Source: Candidatus Planktophila versatilis
Lineage (GTDB): Bacteria; Actinomycetota; Actinomycetes; Nanopelagicales; Nanopelagicaceae
DNA length: 64,000 nucleotides
Assembly: GCF_002288105.1 (NCBI RefSeq)
Contig: NZ_CP016774.1
Span: 620,001-684,000, forward strand
Direction of reading: 5' to 3'
Shown here: piece by piece, positions 43,486 to 54,694 of the stretch
Position numbering within the stretch: position 1 is the stretch's first letter
Layout: the number at the start of each line of letters is the position of its first letter
Position numbers and translations under genes: made by a program
Notes under the pieces: generated by a model
Database searches by the model: none
What the model saw: the letters and a program-made list of their open reading frames with translations, nothing else
Told to the model about the DNA's origin: nothing

Positions 43486-45357
43486 CTATCGCGAGAGCGA
43501 ATATGGATCAATCCGCAGCGTTGCCAACTTCTTCCTTGTTGCACTTCGTCTTCGTTGGAACTCATGCATCAGTAGAACTAGCGCCTCACCGTCCTCAAGT
43601 GGAGCAAGTAAGAGAATCCGATGTGTAGAGGTGTTCAGAGTTGATGGTCCAAGAATTCTCGTGGACGCCGGAAGCCTGCCCTCATCGCGCGATTTATTTA
43701 ATGCTCTGACCAAGGTTGCCGATTCAGCACTATCAATATCAAGTGAGATAGACCTGACGAACGGAGGCAATGAGGCTTCGATGCGCTCTTGCAACTCTCG
43801 CCGGGAAATTAGAGATGGTTTCCAGGAAGCAAGGGCGCCCACTATGGGATTTGAGTGATTGATAACTAGCAATGCAGATCCCGAAGAGTTCAATAGCGCA
43901 GCGTGGGTAAAGAATATTTCTCGAGCTCGCTCCTGCGCTCTGAGATCTGATTGATTAAGCAATTTTTCACCGTCGAGAATTACGACAGCGGCATACCCAT
44001 CGGCCGACATGGGAGCTGATCCCGGAGTGGCAATGACAATTCCAGAATTCAGTTCAAAATCATCAACCATCTTCTCGGCCTCACACAGTGTGATTGGAAT
44101 ACCTGGTAGGGCTACTCCGATTTCTTGTGCAAATCGCTCGCTGCCACGATTGAGAAGAAACGGCTTAAGCCCGGCACAATACTGACAGACCCACTCGGAA
44201 TAGACATTTGCACACAAGGAACAAGAGATAGCCGTCGTGGCACCCTTCTTCTCTAGCCGACCACCACATGAACACGTAGAGATATTTCGACATCCACTAC
44301 AACTAATCGACTGCGAATATCCCTTTCTGGGTGCGATGAAGAGAATCGGTCCCTGTTTGACCAAGCGGCGGAGCTCGCCAATGATTTTGCCCGGAAGCAG
44401 CTCGGAAAATTCCTGCTGAAAAGTATCAACTCGAATCTTTTGTTTAGCGCCTTTGAATTCAAACCAGCCGATATCGATAAGCCGAGCGACTTCGGCACTG
44501 GGACTATAACCCACGCAGTAGATAGCAACATTCTCATTTCGTGCGCGAAGAATTGCGATGTCACGTGCGTTCCACCCCGGTGATCGAACTTCGAAGAATT
44601 GCTCCGATGATTCATTAAAAATGACGATTGACGCTAAATCTGGACTATCGGCAAAAATGGCGCTTCTGGTTCCGATAATGATCTGAGCCGATGTTGTTCT
44701 GGCACGCAGAAAATTCTCATATCTCTCACTTCGCGGCAGATCTGAATCCAGAATCAGCGCCTCTGGAAAATGCTTGCTTAATCGAAGCACTGATCTACTA
44801 TCTGGAACTATCACCAGGATTGAACCTCTGCTCCGGACGCTTTTGACGTGCCTTGCTAGGGCCTGAAAAGGATCTTGGTATGCGGGTAGTTGAAGGTACT
44901 GACGTACCGATGATTGACCCGGTCTATCAGTAGTCTTATCAATCCAGTGCATCTTCTCGACACTTGCGACACGAGGAGGGATTGCAGAACGAATTACGTC
45001 ATAAGGATGACATGCCCATCTGTGCGCAACTAGTGCAATCAAATCTAAGGAAGGTTTTGAAGCAACCGGAACGCGGGAAATCACCTTAGTAATGCTCTTA
45101 AGCCTTCGACCCGAAGATATGGTTATGCGTTCTAGAACGAGTGCTTCACACTCTCTGCCATTGAATGGCACCTGAACCCGAACGCCCACGGCAACCTGCT
45201 CGGATAGATTATCGGGAACTAGATAGTCATAGCTTTGATCTAGATGAAAGACCCCACTGTCTACCCAGACGCGCGCCACAGGATTATCAGTTGTGCTGAT
45301 CTCTGGCGCAAGGCGAACTACTTCGCGCTTAAGACGTAGTGGCCTCGTAAGTGCCAC
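43486..45357 (-). CDS. priA: PriA-like primosomal protein, helicase-inactive form
   Basis: Replication-restart protein PriA of the actinobacterial type. The 623-residue protein keeps the N-terminal DNA-binding domain and a zinc-binding cluster (CSGCRNISTCSCGG and CSLCANVYSEWVCQYC in the middle), but the Walker A GSGKT expected after the N-domain is missing and the DEEH box reads NESSEQ. It should therefore bind forks without ATP-driven unwinding; ATPase-dead PriA is known in actinobacteria. The start is GTG 45357. Confidence 0.88.
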   Translation of the reverse strand: MALTRPLRLKREVVRLAPEISTTDNPVARVWVDSGVFHLDQSYDYLVPDNLSEQVAVGVRVQVPFNGRECEALVLERITISSGRRLKSITKVISRVPVASKPSLDLIALVAHRWACHPYDVIRSAIPPRVASVEKMHWIDKTTDRPGQSSVRQYLQLPAYQDPFQALARHVKSVRSRGSILVIVPDSRSVLRLSKHFPEALILDSDLPRSERYENFLRARTTSAQIIIGTRSAIFADSPDLASIVIFNESSEQFFEVRSPGWNARDIAILRARNENVAIYCVGYSPSAEVARLIDIGWFEFKGAKQKIRVDTFQQEFSELLPGKIIGELRRLVKQGPILFIAPRKGYSQSISCSGCRNISTCSCGGRLEKKGATTAISCSLCANVYSEWVCQYCAGLKPFLLNRGSERFAQEIGVALPGIPITLCEAEKMVDDFELNSGIVIATPGSAPMSADGYAAVVILDGEKLLNQSDLRAQERAREIFFTHAALLNSSGSALLVINHSNPIVGALASWKPSLISRRELQERIEASLPPFVRSISLDIDSAESATLVRALNKSRDEGRLPASTRILGPSTLNTSTHRILLLAPLEDGEALVLLMHEFQRRRSATRKKLATLRIDPYSLSR

Positions 45358-45371
45358 GGTGTGCGGATAAC

Positions 45372-46562
45372 CTATTTAACAGCTGCCTGCAGTTCGGATA
45401 CACGATTAGTTACTTCCCATGTGAAATTAGGAAGCTCGCGACCGAAGTGACCGTATGCAGCAGTCTGAGAATAGATTGGACGCTTGAGATTTAAATCGCG
45501 AATGATTGCAGCGGGACGCAAATCAAAAACAGTTGTCACAGCAGCTTGAATCTTCTGAACCGGAACCGTTTCAGTTCCAAAGGTCTCTACAAAAACTCCA
45601 ACCGGCTGAGCTTTTCCGATTGCATAAGCAACCTGAACTTCACAACGGCGAGCTAAACCTGCTGCCACTACGTTCTTAGCAACCCAGCGCATCGCATAGG
45701 CGGCAGACCGATCCACCTTTGATGGGTCTTTTCCTGAGAATGCGCCACCACCATGGCGAGCCATTCCGCCATAAGTATCGACAATGATTTTGCGACCTGT
45801 AAGACCCGCATCGCCCATCGGTCCACCAATAACGAAGCGACCCGTTGGGTTAATCAGAATTCTCATATCCTTACGAGGAAGATCAATCTTTGTTAAAACC
45901 GGATCAATTACTTGGGCTATTACCTCGGATGTGAGTTGCCCGGCAACATCAACTTCTTCTGCGTGCTGGCTTGAGATAACAACGGTATCGAGTGCAACAG
46001 CCTTATCTCCATCATATTCAATGGTGACCTGTGTTTTCCCGTCAGGGCGAAGATATGGAAGAGCTCCAGACTTTCTCACCTTTGACAGCTGTTGTGCTAG
46101 TTCATGAGCGAGCCAGATTGGCAGCGGCATAAGTTCTTTGGTGTCATCACACGCATAACCAAACATCAGGCCCTGATCGCCGGCACCTTGAAGGTCAAGT
46201 GGGTCGACGGCAGATGCAACGCGATGTTCAAATGCGTCGTCCACACCTTGTGCAATGTCTGGTGATTGCTGACCAATCGAGATCGACACACCACAACTAT
46301 TTCCGTCAAAACCTTTCACGGAAGAGTCATAACCAATACCGATCACAGTATCGCGAACAATTCCCATGACATCGGCATAACCGTTAGTCGTTACTTCACC
46401 AGCAACATGAACTTGGCCAGTTGTGATCAACGTTTCAACAGCTACCCGGCTTGATGGATCCTGCGCTATCAGCGAATCAAGAATAGCATCAGAGATCTGA
46501 TCCGCAATCTTATCTGGATGGCCTTCGGTAACAGACTCTGAGGTGAATAGGCGTTTTGACAT
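45372..46562 (-). CDS. metK: S-adenosylmethionine synthetase
   Basis: Makes SAM from methionine and ATP. The 396-residue protein has the signatures [20 protein letters not shown] near the N-terminus, [12 protein letters not shown] and [19 protein letters not shown]. It lies four bases after coaBC in the conserved rpoZ-coaBC-metK-priA order. No SAM riboswitch can fit upstream. Confidence 0.96.
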   Translation of the reverse strand: MSKRLFTSESVTEGHPDKIADQISDAILDSLIAQDPSSRVAVETLITTGQVHVAGEVTTNGYADVMGIVRDTVIGIGYDSSVKGFDGNSCGVSISIGQQSPDIAQGVDDAFEHRVASAVDPLDLQGAGDQGLMFGYACDDTKELMPLPIWLAHELAQQLSKVRKSGALPYLRPDGKTQVTIEYDGDKAVALDTVVISSQHAEEVDVAGQLTSEVIAQVIDPVLTKIDLPRKDMRILINPTGRFVIGGPMGDAGLTGRKIIVDTYGGMARHGGGAFSGKDPSKVDRSAAYAMRWVAKNVVAAGLARRCEVQVAYAIGKAQPVGVFVETFGTETVPVQKIQAAVTTVFDLRPAAIIRDLNLKRPIYSQTAAYGHFGRELPNFTWEVTNRVSELQAAVK

Positions 46563-46566
46563 TGGA

Positions 46567-47751
46567 TTAACCTAACTGATGGAGGGCATGGTCGAGTAGT
46601 TCTTGTGCAAGCGTGTCTTTGGTGGTCTTGGCCACTTTATAACTGGCACCAGCGCTGGTGAAAATCTCGCCAAAAGTTGTCTCGCTATTGAAGATATCTC
46701 CCCCAGAAACATCATTGAGATAGAGGATATCCGCACCCTTAGCCAACATCTTGCTTTGGGCTGCAGTTGCGTCATGGGAAGTCTCTGCCGCAAAAGCCAC
46801 GACTACTTGCTTGACCTTAACGTCATGAAGACTCTTGAGAATATCCACATTTTCCGTCAGATTGATCGTAGCAAGTGAAGCCTTCTTAATCTTTGAATCC
46901 TGCATCTGTTCAGGACGCGCATCCGCAACTGCTGCCGCCATCACCAGAACATCACACTGCGAAAATTCTCGATGTAAAGCATCGTGCATCTCAGATGCCG
47001 TTTTTACATGAATAGTTTGTACACCTTCAATATCTGGCAGTGAAGCATTTGCCGATACGAGTACAACATCTGCCCCTCGTCGAAGTGCCTGCAGGGCAAC
47101 GGCGTAACCTTGTTTCCCAGAAGATTGGTTTCCGATAAAACGAATGGGATCTATTGGTTCCCGAGTACCGCCTGCGCTCACCAGCACTCTCCTGCCTAAG
47201 TAATCGGATTTAGCTTGAGCTAAATCCGAGAAAGCTTGCAGAATTTTGGCTGTCTCTGGAAATCTCCCTTGGCCCACATCTCCGCTGGTGAGTGCTCCGA
47301 CGTCGGGATCTAGGACGTGATACCCACGCTCTCGCAATACTCGCACATTTGCTGTTGTCGCTTGATCACTCCACATATTTGGATGCATTGCCGGAACTAT
47401 CAAAACTGGAACGTTAGCTGCCAGGATGACATTAGTCAGAAGATCATCGGCTCGACCTGCGGCCATTCTTGCTATCAAATCGGCAGTCGCCGGAGCGATG
47501 ATGATGAAATCAGCCTTTTTTGCTAACGAGACATGGCGAACTTCTTCTACACTCTCAAAAACTTCGGTAGTGACTGCACGCCCAGAAAGAGCTTCCCATG
47601 TTGCCGCGCCCACGAAATTCAAACTCGAAGGAGTTGGAACGACCGTTACGAGGAAACCAATATCTTGCAGGCGACGCAGTAAATCGCAAGATTTATAGGC
47701 AGCTATACCGCCGCCAACACCGAGAATTACTTCGCGGCCATGTCCTTGCAT
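46567..47751 (-). CDS. coaBC: Bifunctional phosphopantothenoylcysteine decarboxylase / phosphopantothenate-cysteine ligase
   Basis: Carries out two consecutive steps of coenzyme A synthesis. The 394-residue protein has an N-terminal flavoprotein decarboxylase (CoaC; catalytic His in [11 protein letters not shown] region, PAMHPNMW motif) and a C-terminal ligase (Coa[27 protein letters not shown]). It starts 17 bases after rpoZ. Confidence 0.94.
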   Translation of the reverse strand: MQGHGREVILGVGGGIAAYKSCDLLRRLQDIGFLVTVVPTPSSLNFVGAATWEALSGRAVTTEVFESVEEVRHVSLAKKADFIIIAPATADLIARMAAGRADDLLTNVILAANVPVLIVPAMHPNMWSDQATTANVRVLRERGYHVLDPDVGALTSGDVGQGRFPETAKILQAFSDLAQAKSDYLGRRVLVSAGGTREPIDPIRFIGNQSSGKQGYAVALQALRRGADVVLVSANASLPDIEGVQTIHVKTASEMHDALHREFSQCDVLVMAAAVADARPEQMQDSKIKKASLATINLTENVDILKSLHDVKVKQVVVAFAAETSHDATAAQSKMLAKGADILYLNDVSGGDIFNSETTFGEIFTSAGASYKVAKTTKDTLAQELLDHALHQLG

Positions 47752-47768
47752 AACTATTGTGGCGCTAA

Positions 47769-48029
47769 TTAAGCAGTTGGCTCAAGATTTTCGATTGTCA
47801 GCAAACCTTCGTTAATCTCACGAAGTGCAATCGATAGTGGCTTCTCGTGAACGTGTGTGTCCACAAGTGGTCCCACGTACTCAAGAAGGCCTTCACCTAA
47901 TTGTGAATAGTAAGCATTAATCTGACGTGCACGCTTTGCAGCATAGAGAACCAGTGAATACTTTGATCCAGCCTTATCGAGAAGCTCATCGATAGGTGGG
48001 TTAGTGATTCCGTCCATGTGTGCACTCAT
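47769..48029 (-). CDS. rpoZ: RNA polymerase omega subunit
   Basis: Small RNA polymerase subunit that helps assemble beta prime. The 86-residue protein contains the conserved core [22 protein letters not shown] followed by the family's C-terminal helix (residues 13-34 for the core). ATG 48029 is supported by AGGAG seven bases upstream. It sits between the mIHF-gmk fusion and coaBC, the usual gmk-rpoZ-coaBC order. Confidence 0.94.
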   Translation of the reverse strand: MSAHMDGITNPPIDELLDKAGSKYSLVLYAAKRARQINAYYSQLGEGLLEYVGPLVDTHVHEKPLSIALREINEGLLTIENLEPTA

Positions 48030-48061
48030 GCATGTACTCCTAAAAAGTAATATTCGCCGAA

Positions 48062-48934
48062 CTAGGCAGATGCCAATTCTATCAGGCTGGCAACCACCTT
48101 CTCGACCTCGTCATTTACCAGGACTTTATCGAAGAAAGAGGCTGCAGCGAGCTCTTCCTGCGCTAAGGCTAGACGTGAGGCCCTGCGTTCTGCGCTATCA
48201 GTGCCGCGGCCTTCTAAGCGCGAGACCAACTCCTCCCAACTAGGTGGTTCGAGAAAGACCAGTACTGACTCCGGAATCTTTTCCTTCACCTGTTTGGCTC
48301 CCTCAATCTCGATCTCCAGAAGAACACTTTGTCCAGCACTCAGTGCGGTTTCCACTGGTAATCGTGGTGTTCCATAACGAGCTCCAGCAAATTCGGCCCA
48401 TTCTAGAAACTCATTGTTCTTAACTGCTGCATCAAATTGCGTTGCAGTTAAGTAGTGGTAGTCAACACCCGCAACTTCATTAAATCTTGCCGGACGAGTT
48501 GTCGCAGAGACAATGACAACAAAATCAGAGGCTTCCCGTAACTTCTTGGCGACTGTGCTCTTGCCTACTCCCCCAGGACCAGAGAGAACTATCAGCTTTC
48601 CTCTGCGCAGTGATGTCGGCAATTCAAATTCCTTTAGTAGCGCTGCTCGTTGGTAGCGTCCTAGCCCTTGAATCCGCCTCGTGCTGGAGATGTCAAGTTT
48701 TTCAAGTAACGCTTTACCGCGAATTTTACCCACACCACTCTTTGATTCCACCATCTCAAGAACTCGCATCTTGGCAATCACTTCATTGCTCTGAGCTAAA
48801 GCGATAACCTCAGAAATACTCAATTCACCACTTTTGATTCGAGATTTCACTGCAGAGCGCTCTTGTCTAGAAGCTTTCGCTTTCGCCAGGGCGCTAGCAC
48901 GCTCGGCGGGAGTTAGTTGCGGCGGGGTACCCAT
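48062..48934 (-). CDS. mihF-gmk: Fusion of actinobacterial integration host factor (mIHF) and guanylate kinase
   Basis: A 290-residue two-domain protein. Residues 1 to about 103 match mIHF, the DNA-bending nucleoid protein of actinobacteria (start [28 protein letters not shown]; helix-two-turn-helix [25 protein letters not shown]). From about residue 110 it is guanylate kinase, GMP to GDP, with P-loop GPGGVGKST at 119-127 and GMP-site segments [15 protein letters not shown] and [13 protein letters not shown]. Only about six residues link them, with no stop or start signal between. In mycobacteria mihF and gmk are adjacent separate genes. Start ATG 48934; no clear Shine-Dalgarno. Confidence 0.93.
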   Translation of the reverse strand: MGTPPQLTPAERASALAKAKASRQERSAVKSRIKSGELSISEVIALAQSNEVIAKMRVLEMVESKSGVGKIRGKALLEKLDISSTRRIQGLGRYQRAALLKEFELPTSLRRGKLIVLSGPGGVGKSTVAKKLREASDFVVIVSATTRPARFNEVAGVDYHYLTATQFDAAVKNNEFLEWAEFAGARYGTPRLPVETALSAGQSVLLEIEIEGAKQVKEKIPESVLVFLEPPSWEELVSRLEGRGTDSAERRASRLALAQEELAAASFFDKVLVNDEVEKVVASLIELASA

Positions 48935-48943
48935 GTTTTTAAC

Positions 48944-49645
48944 TTACTGCAGAATATCTTCAGCGATTGTGCGCGCAGCGGTAGTCATAGCTTGCGCGCC
49001 TTGCGCCCACGCCTGTGTGATTGGACGTCCGATAACAACGTAGCTTGCGCCGGCGGCAATCGCTGCTCGAGGAGTCATTGTTCGCTTCTGATCATCACCT
49101 CCAGAACTACCTTCGGGGCGAACTCCAGGTGTGATGATCTGTGGTTCATTTCCAACGGCAGATCGGATTGCTGCAATCTCAAGCGGTGAACAGACGATGG
49201 CGCGAGCACCAGCTTCGGTAGACATCTTGGCAAGTGCAACCGCGCTCTCAAGTGCGTTATTTGCGAACCCAATTTCAAAGAGATCCTCCTCCGAAAGCGA
49301 AGTAAGGATCGTTACTGCCGTGACATCGGTAGTCGGAAGCGCTTGTACTGCCGCCGAAATCATCGCGCGTCCACCAGATGCATGAACGGTGAGGAATCTT
49401 GGCTTCAATGATTGAACCGCGGTCGCAGCAGCTCCCACTGTGTGTGGAATGTCATGCAGTTTCAAATCTAGGAAAATATCAGAATCGGTCACACCTTTAA
49501 TACGCCTGACCCCTTCATGGCCGAAGGTGAGGAAAAATTCAAGACCCAACTTATAGACACTGACATGATCCTGGGTTGCCTCTATCCAACGTTGCGCCGT
49601 ATCTAAATCCTGTGTATCAACCGCAAGAACTATCGGCGCTTTCAT
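48944..49645 (-). CDS. pyrF: Orotidine 5'-phosphate decarboxylase (short, type 1 form)
   Basis: Converts OMP to UMP, the last step of de novo pyrimidine synthesis. The 233-residue TIM barrel has the catalytic DLKLHDIPH motif (Asp60, Lys62, Asp65) and IITPGVRPEGSS near the phosphate site. This is the short type 1 subfamily; many actinobacteria, including M. tuberculosis, carry the longer type 2 form. Its ATG overlaps the pyrD stop as ATGA. Confidence 0.94.
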   Translation of the reverse strand: MKAPIVLAVDTQDLDTAQRWIEATQDHVSVYKLGLEFFLTFGHEGVRRIKGVTDSDIFLDLKLHDIPHTVGAAATAVQSLKPRFLTVHASGGRAMISAAVQALPTTDVTAVTILTSLSEEDLFEIGFANNALESAVALAKMSTEAGARAIVCSPLEIAAIRSAVGNEPQIITPGVRPEGSSGGDDQKRTMTPRAAIAAGASYVVIGRPITQAWAQGAQAMTTAARTIAEDILQ

Positions 49646-50583
49646 TGCGTCTCTTCTCTATGCGCATATCCAACGGCTTGTTGCATGGTAGCAAAGCCAC
49701 GTGTTGCCAACAGTTCGCGCAGCTCGTTTTGAATAGTGATTAGCGCAGTAGGGTTACCGAAACTGGCAGTTCCTACCGAGATCGCTGATGCTCCGGCCAG
49801 AATAAGTTCGAGTGCATCGCGACCAGAGGAGACACCACCCATTCCCAATATTGGAACGTGAGGCAGCGCAGCATGTACCTGATAGATCGCTCGTACTGCT
49901 ATCGGCTTAATCGCAGGTCCAGATAATCCGCCAGTTTTCCCACCTAAATGCGGTTTCATCGTCTCCAGATTTATCACCATGCCAAGAACGGTGTTTATCA
50001 GCGCCAGTGCATCAGCGCCAGCATCAACTACACCTTTGGCAATCTCTGGCAGACTAGTTACATCAGGTGATAGCTTTGCAATGATGGGAAGTTCCCCGCC
50101 TATAGTCTTTCGAACCCCGTCGATAACGCGCCTGGAAGCATCGGGGTCGCAGGCAAAGACCAAACCTCGGTTTTCCACGTTCGGACAAGAAATGTTCACT
50201 TCTAAAGCACTGATCCCAGAGGCCGATCTAATTTTACGAGCTAGTGTTGAATATTCTTCGATCGTCTCTCCTGCAATCGAAACTACCACTCGAGCTTTTT
50301 GTTCAAGCAGCCACGGTAGATCGTTTGCAAGGAAGGCATCAATTCCTGGACCTTGTAGCCCGATTGAGTTAAGCATTCCCGATGGTGTTTCCGCCATACG
50401 TGGAGTCGGGCGACCATGACGCGGCTTTGTCATCACTGATTTAGTAACGATTGCTCCCACATCTTTAAGTGCAAAGAATTGTGATAACTCCTTGCCACTG
50501 CTGGCACAACCACTTGCGGTAAAAATTGGGGTGGGAAACCAAGCATTTGCCAACGTTGTGGACATATCTACCGGAAGGGTCAT
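49642..50583 (-). CDS. pyrD: Dihydroorotate dehydrogenase, class 1B catalytic subunit
   Basis: FMN enzyme oxidising dihydroorotate to orotate. The 313-residue product starts at ATG 50583, which overlaps the pyrK stop as ATGA; the frame continues upstream to 50619 inside pyrK. Motifs: FTASGCASSGKE (with Ser/Cys near the FMN), VNISCPNVENRG and GMGGVSSG. The catalytic base in SCPN is Cys, as in class 1 enzymes. With pyrK it forms an NAD-linked heterotetramer. Confidence 0.93.
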   Translation of the reverse strand: MTLPVDMSTTLANAWFPTPIFTASGCASSGKELSQFFALKDVGAIVTKSVMTKPRHGRPTPRMAETPSGMLNSIGLQGPGIDAFLANDLPWLLEQKARVVVSIAGETIEEYSTLARKIRSASGISALEVNISCPNVENRGLVFACDPDASRRVIDGVRKTIGGELPIIAKLSPDVTSLPEIAKGVVDAGADALALINTVLGMVINLETMKPHLGGKTGGLSGPAIKPIAVRAIYQVHAALPHVPILGMGGVSSGRDALELILAGASAISVGTASFGNPTALITIQNELRELLATRGFATMQQAVGYAHREETQ

Positions 50584-51428
50584 TGGTGCGCCTCCGGAAT
50601 ACGTCCCACGAGATCCCATTGAACGTGAGAGCCATCCATCACCGGACCATCAATACAAGAGCGCAGCATCGAAGTTGAACCGTCTTCATTTCGAACCGGT
50701 AGGACACAGGTCATGCAAATTCCGATACCGCATGCCATCGATTCCTCAACTGCACATTGATGAATCACTTCAGTATTTGCAACCAGCTCGGTTATCGCTC
50801 GAAGCATTCCCATCGGACCACATGAATAAATCACATCAATACTTCGATTGGAGATGATCTCCAGGAGTGATTCTGTCACTCGCCCTTTCTCTCCCATTGA
50901 ACCGTCTTCGGTGTAAATCTTGAGCGAGTTAACAGAACGCTTACCCTCCATAGGTGCATAAATCTTGGTACCGATACTGGCACCTAGCAACATATCAACC
51001 TTGCATCCGCGATTCTTCAGTACATCTGCGAGTCCAAATAGCGGCGCCGAACCATAGCCACCTCCAACAAGTAGCGCATTGATTGGCTCTGTTGGTATTC
51101 CAAATGATGTTCCCAGCGGGGCAACGATGTCGAGCTCTGAACCCTCAGGTTGCGCACATAACCACTTTGAGCCTGAGCCATGAGGGGCAACGATAAGTTC
51201 CATCGTTCCGCCATACTGACTGCTATCGGATACTCGAGAGATTGCAAAGGCGCGACGCAAAATCATTCGTGAGCTATCGCCACCAACGCTGATAGCAACG
51301 AAGTTTCCCGGGCGACAACTCTTAACCATCTCTCCCACGTTTATCAGAATCTGGTGATAGGCACCGACTCGTTTATTGGAGTGAATAGTCGCAATTTGTT
51401 GAACCGCGCTCTTATTGATCGTGTTCAC
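50580..51428 (-). CDS. pyrK: Dihydroorotate dehydrogenase electron-transfer subunit
   Basis: Flavin and iron-sulfur subunit that passes electrons from PyrD to NAD+. The protein (about 282 residues) has an FAD-binding domain with RRAFAISRV, an NAD-binding region LLVGGGYGSAPLF, and a 2Fe-2S cluster from CAVEESMACGIGICMTCVLP plus a distal Cys in LRSCIDGP. Start GTG 51428 overlaps the carB stop as TAGTG, the same junction form as pyrC/carA; GTG 51443 is an alternative. Confidence 0.9.
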   Translation of the reverse strand: MNTINKSAVQQIATIHSNKRVGAYHQILINVGEMVKSCRPGNFVAISVGGDSSRMILRRAFAISRVSDSSQYGGTMELIVAPHGSGSKWLCAQPEGSELDIVAPLGTSFGIPTEPINALLVGGGYGSAPLFGLADVLKNRGCKVDMLLGASIGTKIYAPMEGKRSVNSLKIYTEDGSMGEKGRVTESLLEIISNRSIDVIYSCGPMGMLRAITELVANTEVIHQCAVEESMACGIGICMTCVLPVRNEDGSTSMLRSCIDGPVMDGSHVQWDLVGRIPEAHQ

Positions 51429-54400
51429 TACTTGCCCAGCCACTCTTGAATAGGCTTCACCGGCATAGCCCCAGCTTGAATCGCTTTAATGCCTTCTACT
51501 GCGGCACTAAAGCCAGCTGTTGTGGTGATAATTGGTATCGATCGTTGCACTGATGCGGTTCTAATGGCCCATCCATCTGCGCGCGTTCCTCGGCCCACTG
51601 GAGTATTGATTACCAAATCGATATCACCAGCGTTGAGCATCTCAACGATTGTCTTCTCACCCATCGGTCCAGTTCCCTCAGAGTTCTTGCGCACACACAC
51701 CACGCTCACGCCTGATTGTTCCAATAACTTCGCAGTTCCATCTGTTGCTAGCAATCTAAAGCCTAGTCCGGAGAGTTTACGTGCTGGTTCAACACCGGAG
51801 CTCTTGTCTTTATCAGCCAATGAGATAAAGACAGTTCCAGATTTAGGCAGTGGACCAAATGAACTTATCTGCGATTTTGCATAAGCTTCCCCGAAGTTAT
51901 CTGCAATACCCATAACTTCTCCAGTAGAACGCATCTCTGGTCCAAGAACTGCATCCACACCTCGTCCATCTACTCTCCTGAATCGATTCCAAGGCAAGAC
52001 CGCCTCTTTCACGCTAATGCCCTTTGCGATCGCATCACCCTCGGCTGGCAACATGGATTCAAGACGCAACTTGGCAATCGTTGATCCAAGTGAAATCCGG
52101 GCCGCAGCCGTTGCCAGCGGCACACCCGTTGCTTTGCTCACAAAAGGAACCGTGCGTGAAGCGCGTGGATTCGCCTCAAGAACATATAAAACCTTTTCGG
52201 CCATAGCGAATTGAATATTAATCAACCCTCGAACGCCAACACCCTGGGCAATCTTAAGAGTCGCCTCCCGGATAGCTTTGCGCTGATCTTCACTAATAGT
52301 CATCGCCGGAAGAACACAGGCGCTATCTCCTGAATGTATTCCCGCCTCTTCAATGTGTTCCATGATTCCACCCAAGAAGAGTTCCTGACCATCGTAGAGT
52401 GCATCAACATCTAATTCGATGGCAGAATCCAAGAATCTATCAACGAGAACTGGATGATCCGGAGTGATATCGGTAGCCCGGGCGATGAAGGATGAAAGGG
52501 ATTCATCATCATAGACAATTTCCATACCTCGTCCGCCAAGAACAAAGCTCGGGCGAACGAGAACTGGGTAACCAATACGTTGGGCAATCGAGAGTGCTTC
52601 TAATTGTGTTGCTGCCATTCCAAACTCTGGCGCAGTAAGTCCCTGATCTGCCAAGACTTGGCCGAATGCACCACGTTCTTCCGCCAAATTAATTGCTTCC
52701 GGACTAGTTCCGAGAATCGTAACTCCGGCTGCTTTCAGACCTGCTGCAAGTCCAAGCGGGGTTTGTCCACCCAATTGGGTGATGACTCCCAACACTGGAC
52801 CGGCAAGAGACTCCGCATGCACAACTTCAAGTACATCTTCTAAGGTCAATGGTTCAAAATAAAGACGATCACTGGTGTCGTAGTCGGTAGAAACAGTCTC
52901 CGGATTACAGTTGATCATAATCGTTTCAAAATCGGCTTCCCTCAAGGTGAATGAGGCATGGACGCAGGAGTAATCAAATTCAATGCCTTGACCAATTCGG
53001 TTCGGTCCGCTGCCTAAAATAATCACAGCCGGCCTTGTGCGCGGGCGCACCTCTGTCTCTTCTTCATAACTTGAATAATGATATGGAGTGAACGCTTCAA
53101 ACTCTGCTGCGCATGTGTCTACCGTCTTATATATAGGGCGAATATTTTCATGATGACGGGCTTTGCGAATATCTTCCTCTGATACTCCCCGCAAGCGAGA
53201 AATTTGTATGTCGGAAAACCCCATACTTTTAGCTGCGCGCAACACATCTGCAGTTAACTCCCCTGGTTCAGCAATTCGCAAGGCTTCTTGATTAATCAAT
53301 TCAATTTGGCGCAAGAACCAACGATCGATCTTGGTCGATGCGTAAATCTCTTCGATTGATGCCCCGCACCACATGGCGAGCTGAACCTGCTGAATTCGAT
53401 ACTCGGTGGGAATCTTCATAGATTCAAGAAGTGAACCTTTTTGGGAATCCGGGAAGTTCTTGGGGAATGTGAAGGTCGCCTCTTTACGCTCTAATGAACG
53501 AAGCGCTTTCATCAACGCTTCTGGAAAAGAACGTCCAATTGCCATTGCCTCTCCCACGCTCTTCATTGTGGTGGTCAAACGAGGATCCGCATCTTGGAAC
53601 TTTTCAAAAGCAAATCTTGGTGCCTTCACAACAATGTAATCCAGGGTTGGCTCGAACGAAGCTGGAGTAACCTGTGTAATGTCATTCTTAATCTCATCCA
53701 GGGTGTAGCCGATTGCTAGTTTTGTTGCAATCTTTGCAATCGGGAAACCAGTTGCTTTGGAGGCCAGGGCGCTAGATCGTGACACTCGTGGATTCATCTC
53801 AATCACAATGATGCGCCCAGTATCAGGATTCACCGCAAATTGAATATTGCAACCGCCCGTATCAACGCCAACTTCGCGAATAATATCGATAGAGAGATTG
53901 CGAAGTTTTTGGAATTCAACATCAGTCAAAGTAAGCGCTGGTGCCACGGTAATTGAATCACCCGTATGAACACCCATTGGGTCAATATTTTCAATGCTGC
54001 AGACAATCACCACGTTATCCGCTCTATCACGCATAACCTCTAATTCATACTCTTTCCAGCCAATAATCGACTCTTCGATCAGAACTTCTGACGTCGGGCT
54101 ATGTCTTAATCCAGCCCCTGCAATCTGTCGAAGTGTTGTTTCATCAAAGGCGATTCCTGAACCTAGCCCACCCATAGTAAAAGATGGTCGAATCACTACT
54201 GGGTAATTTAAGACGGCCACGGCGCCCATAACATCTTCAATGGTGTGACAGATAATTGATTTGGCTGACTCGCCACCAATCTTCTCAACAATAGTTCTAA
54301 ATATTTCGCGATTCTCGCCACGTTCAATCGCCGCGACATCTGCGCCAATGAGCTTCACATTGTATTTAGCAAGTGTTCCTGCCTGGAATAATCCAATAGC

Positions 54401-54694
54401 TGCATTGAGCGCAGTCTGTCCCCCTAGTGTTGCAAGGACAGCATCTGGTCGCTCTTTTGCAATGATCCGCTCAATAAACTCCGGCGTAATGGGCTCTATA
54501 TAAGTTGCATCCGCAAATTCAGGGTCAGTCATTATTGTTGCGGGATTCGAGTTCACTAAGATGACTCGAATACCCTCAGCCCGCAGGACTCGGCAAGCTT
54601 GCGTTCCGGAATAATCAAATTCACATGCCTGACCGATAACAATCGGGCCGGAACCAATTACTAAAACACTTTTGATTGACTCATCGCGTGCCAT
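51428..54694 (-). CDS. carB: Carbamoyl-phosphate synthase large subunit
   Basis: Makes carbamoyl phosphate from bicarbonate, ammonia (delivered by CarA) and two ATP. The 1088-residue protein has two homologous ATP-grasp halves and a C-terminal MGS-like allosteric domain. Typical segments are [21 protein letters not shown] at the start (residues 10-30), VVRPSF-type loops in both halves, and [12 protein letters not shown] in the last domain. Start and carA stop overlap by one base (TAATG). Confidence 0.96.
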   Translation of the reverse strand: MARDESIKSVLVIGSGPIVIGQACEFDYSGTQACRVLRAEGIRVILVNSNPATIMTDPEFADATYIEPITPEFIERIIAKERPDAVLATLGGQTALNAAIGLFQAGTLAKYNVKLIGADVAAIERGENREIFRTIVEKIGGESAKSIICHTIEDVMGAVAVLNYPVVIRPSFTMGGLGSGIAFDETTLRQIAGAGLRHSPTSEVLIEESIIGWKEYELEVMRDRADNVVIVCSIENIDPMGVHTGDSITVAPALTLTDVEFQKLRNLSIDIIREVGVDTGGCNIQFAVNPDTGRIIVIEMNPRVSRSSALASKATGFPIAKIATKLAIGYTLDEIKNDITQVTPASFEPTLDYIVVKAPRFAFEKFQDADPRLTTTMKSVGEAMAIGRSFPEALMKALRSLERKEATFTFPKNFPDSQKGSLLESMKIPTEYRIQQVQLAMWCGASIEEIYASTKIDRWFLRQIELINQEALRIAEPGELTADVLRAAKSMGFSDIQISRLRGVSEEDIRKARHHENIRPIYKTVDTCAAEFEAFTPYHYSSYEEETEVRPRTRPAVIILGSGPNRIGQGIEFDYSCVHASFTLREADFETIMINCNPETVSTDYDTSDRLYFEPLTLEDVLEVVHAESLAGPVLGVITQLGGQTPLGLAAGLKAAGVTILGTSPEAINLAEERGAFGQVLADQGLTAPEFGMAATQLEALSIAQRIGYPVLVRPSFVLGGRGMEIVYDDESLSSFIARATDITPDHPVLVDRFLDSAIELDVDALYDGQELFLGGIMEHIEEAGIHSGDSACVLPAMTISEDQRKAIREATLKIAQGVGVRGLINIQFAMAEKVLYVLEANPRASRTVPFVSKATGVPLATAAARISLGSTIAKLRLESMLPAEGDAIAKGISVKEAVLPWNRFRRVDGRGVDAVLGPEMRSTGEVMGIADNFGEAYAKSQISSFGPLPKSGTVFISLADKDKSSGVEPARKLSGLGFRLLATDGTAKLLEQSGVSVVCVRKNSEGTGPMGEKTIVEMLNAGDIDLVINTPVGRGTRADGWAIRTASVQRSIPIITTTAGFSAAVEGIKAIQAGAMPVKPIQEWLGK

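Noticed and set aside
46563-46566. SAM riboswitch for metK
   Set aside because: metK starts four bases after coaBC, so no leader exists.
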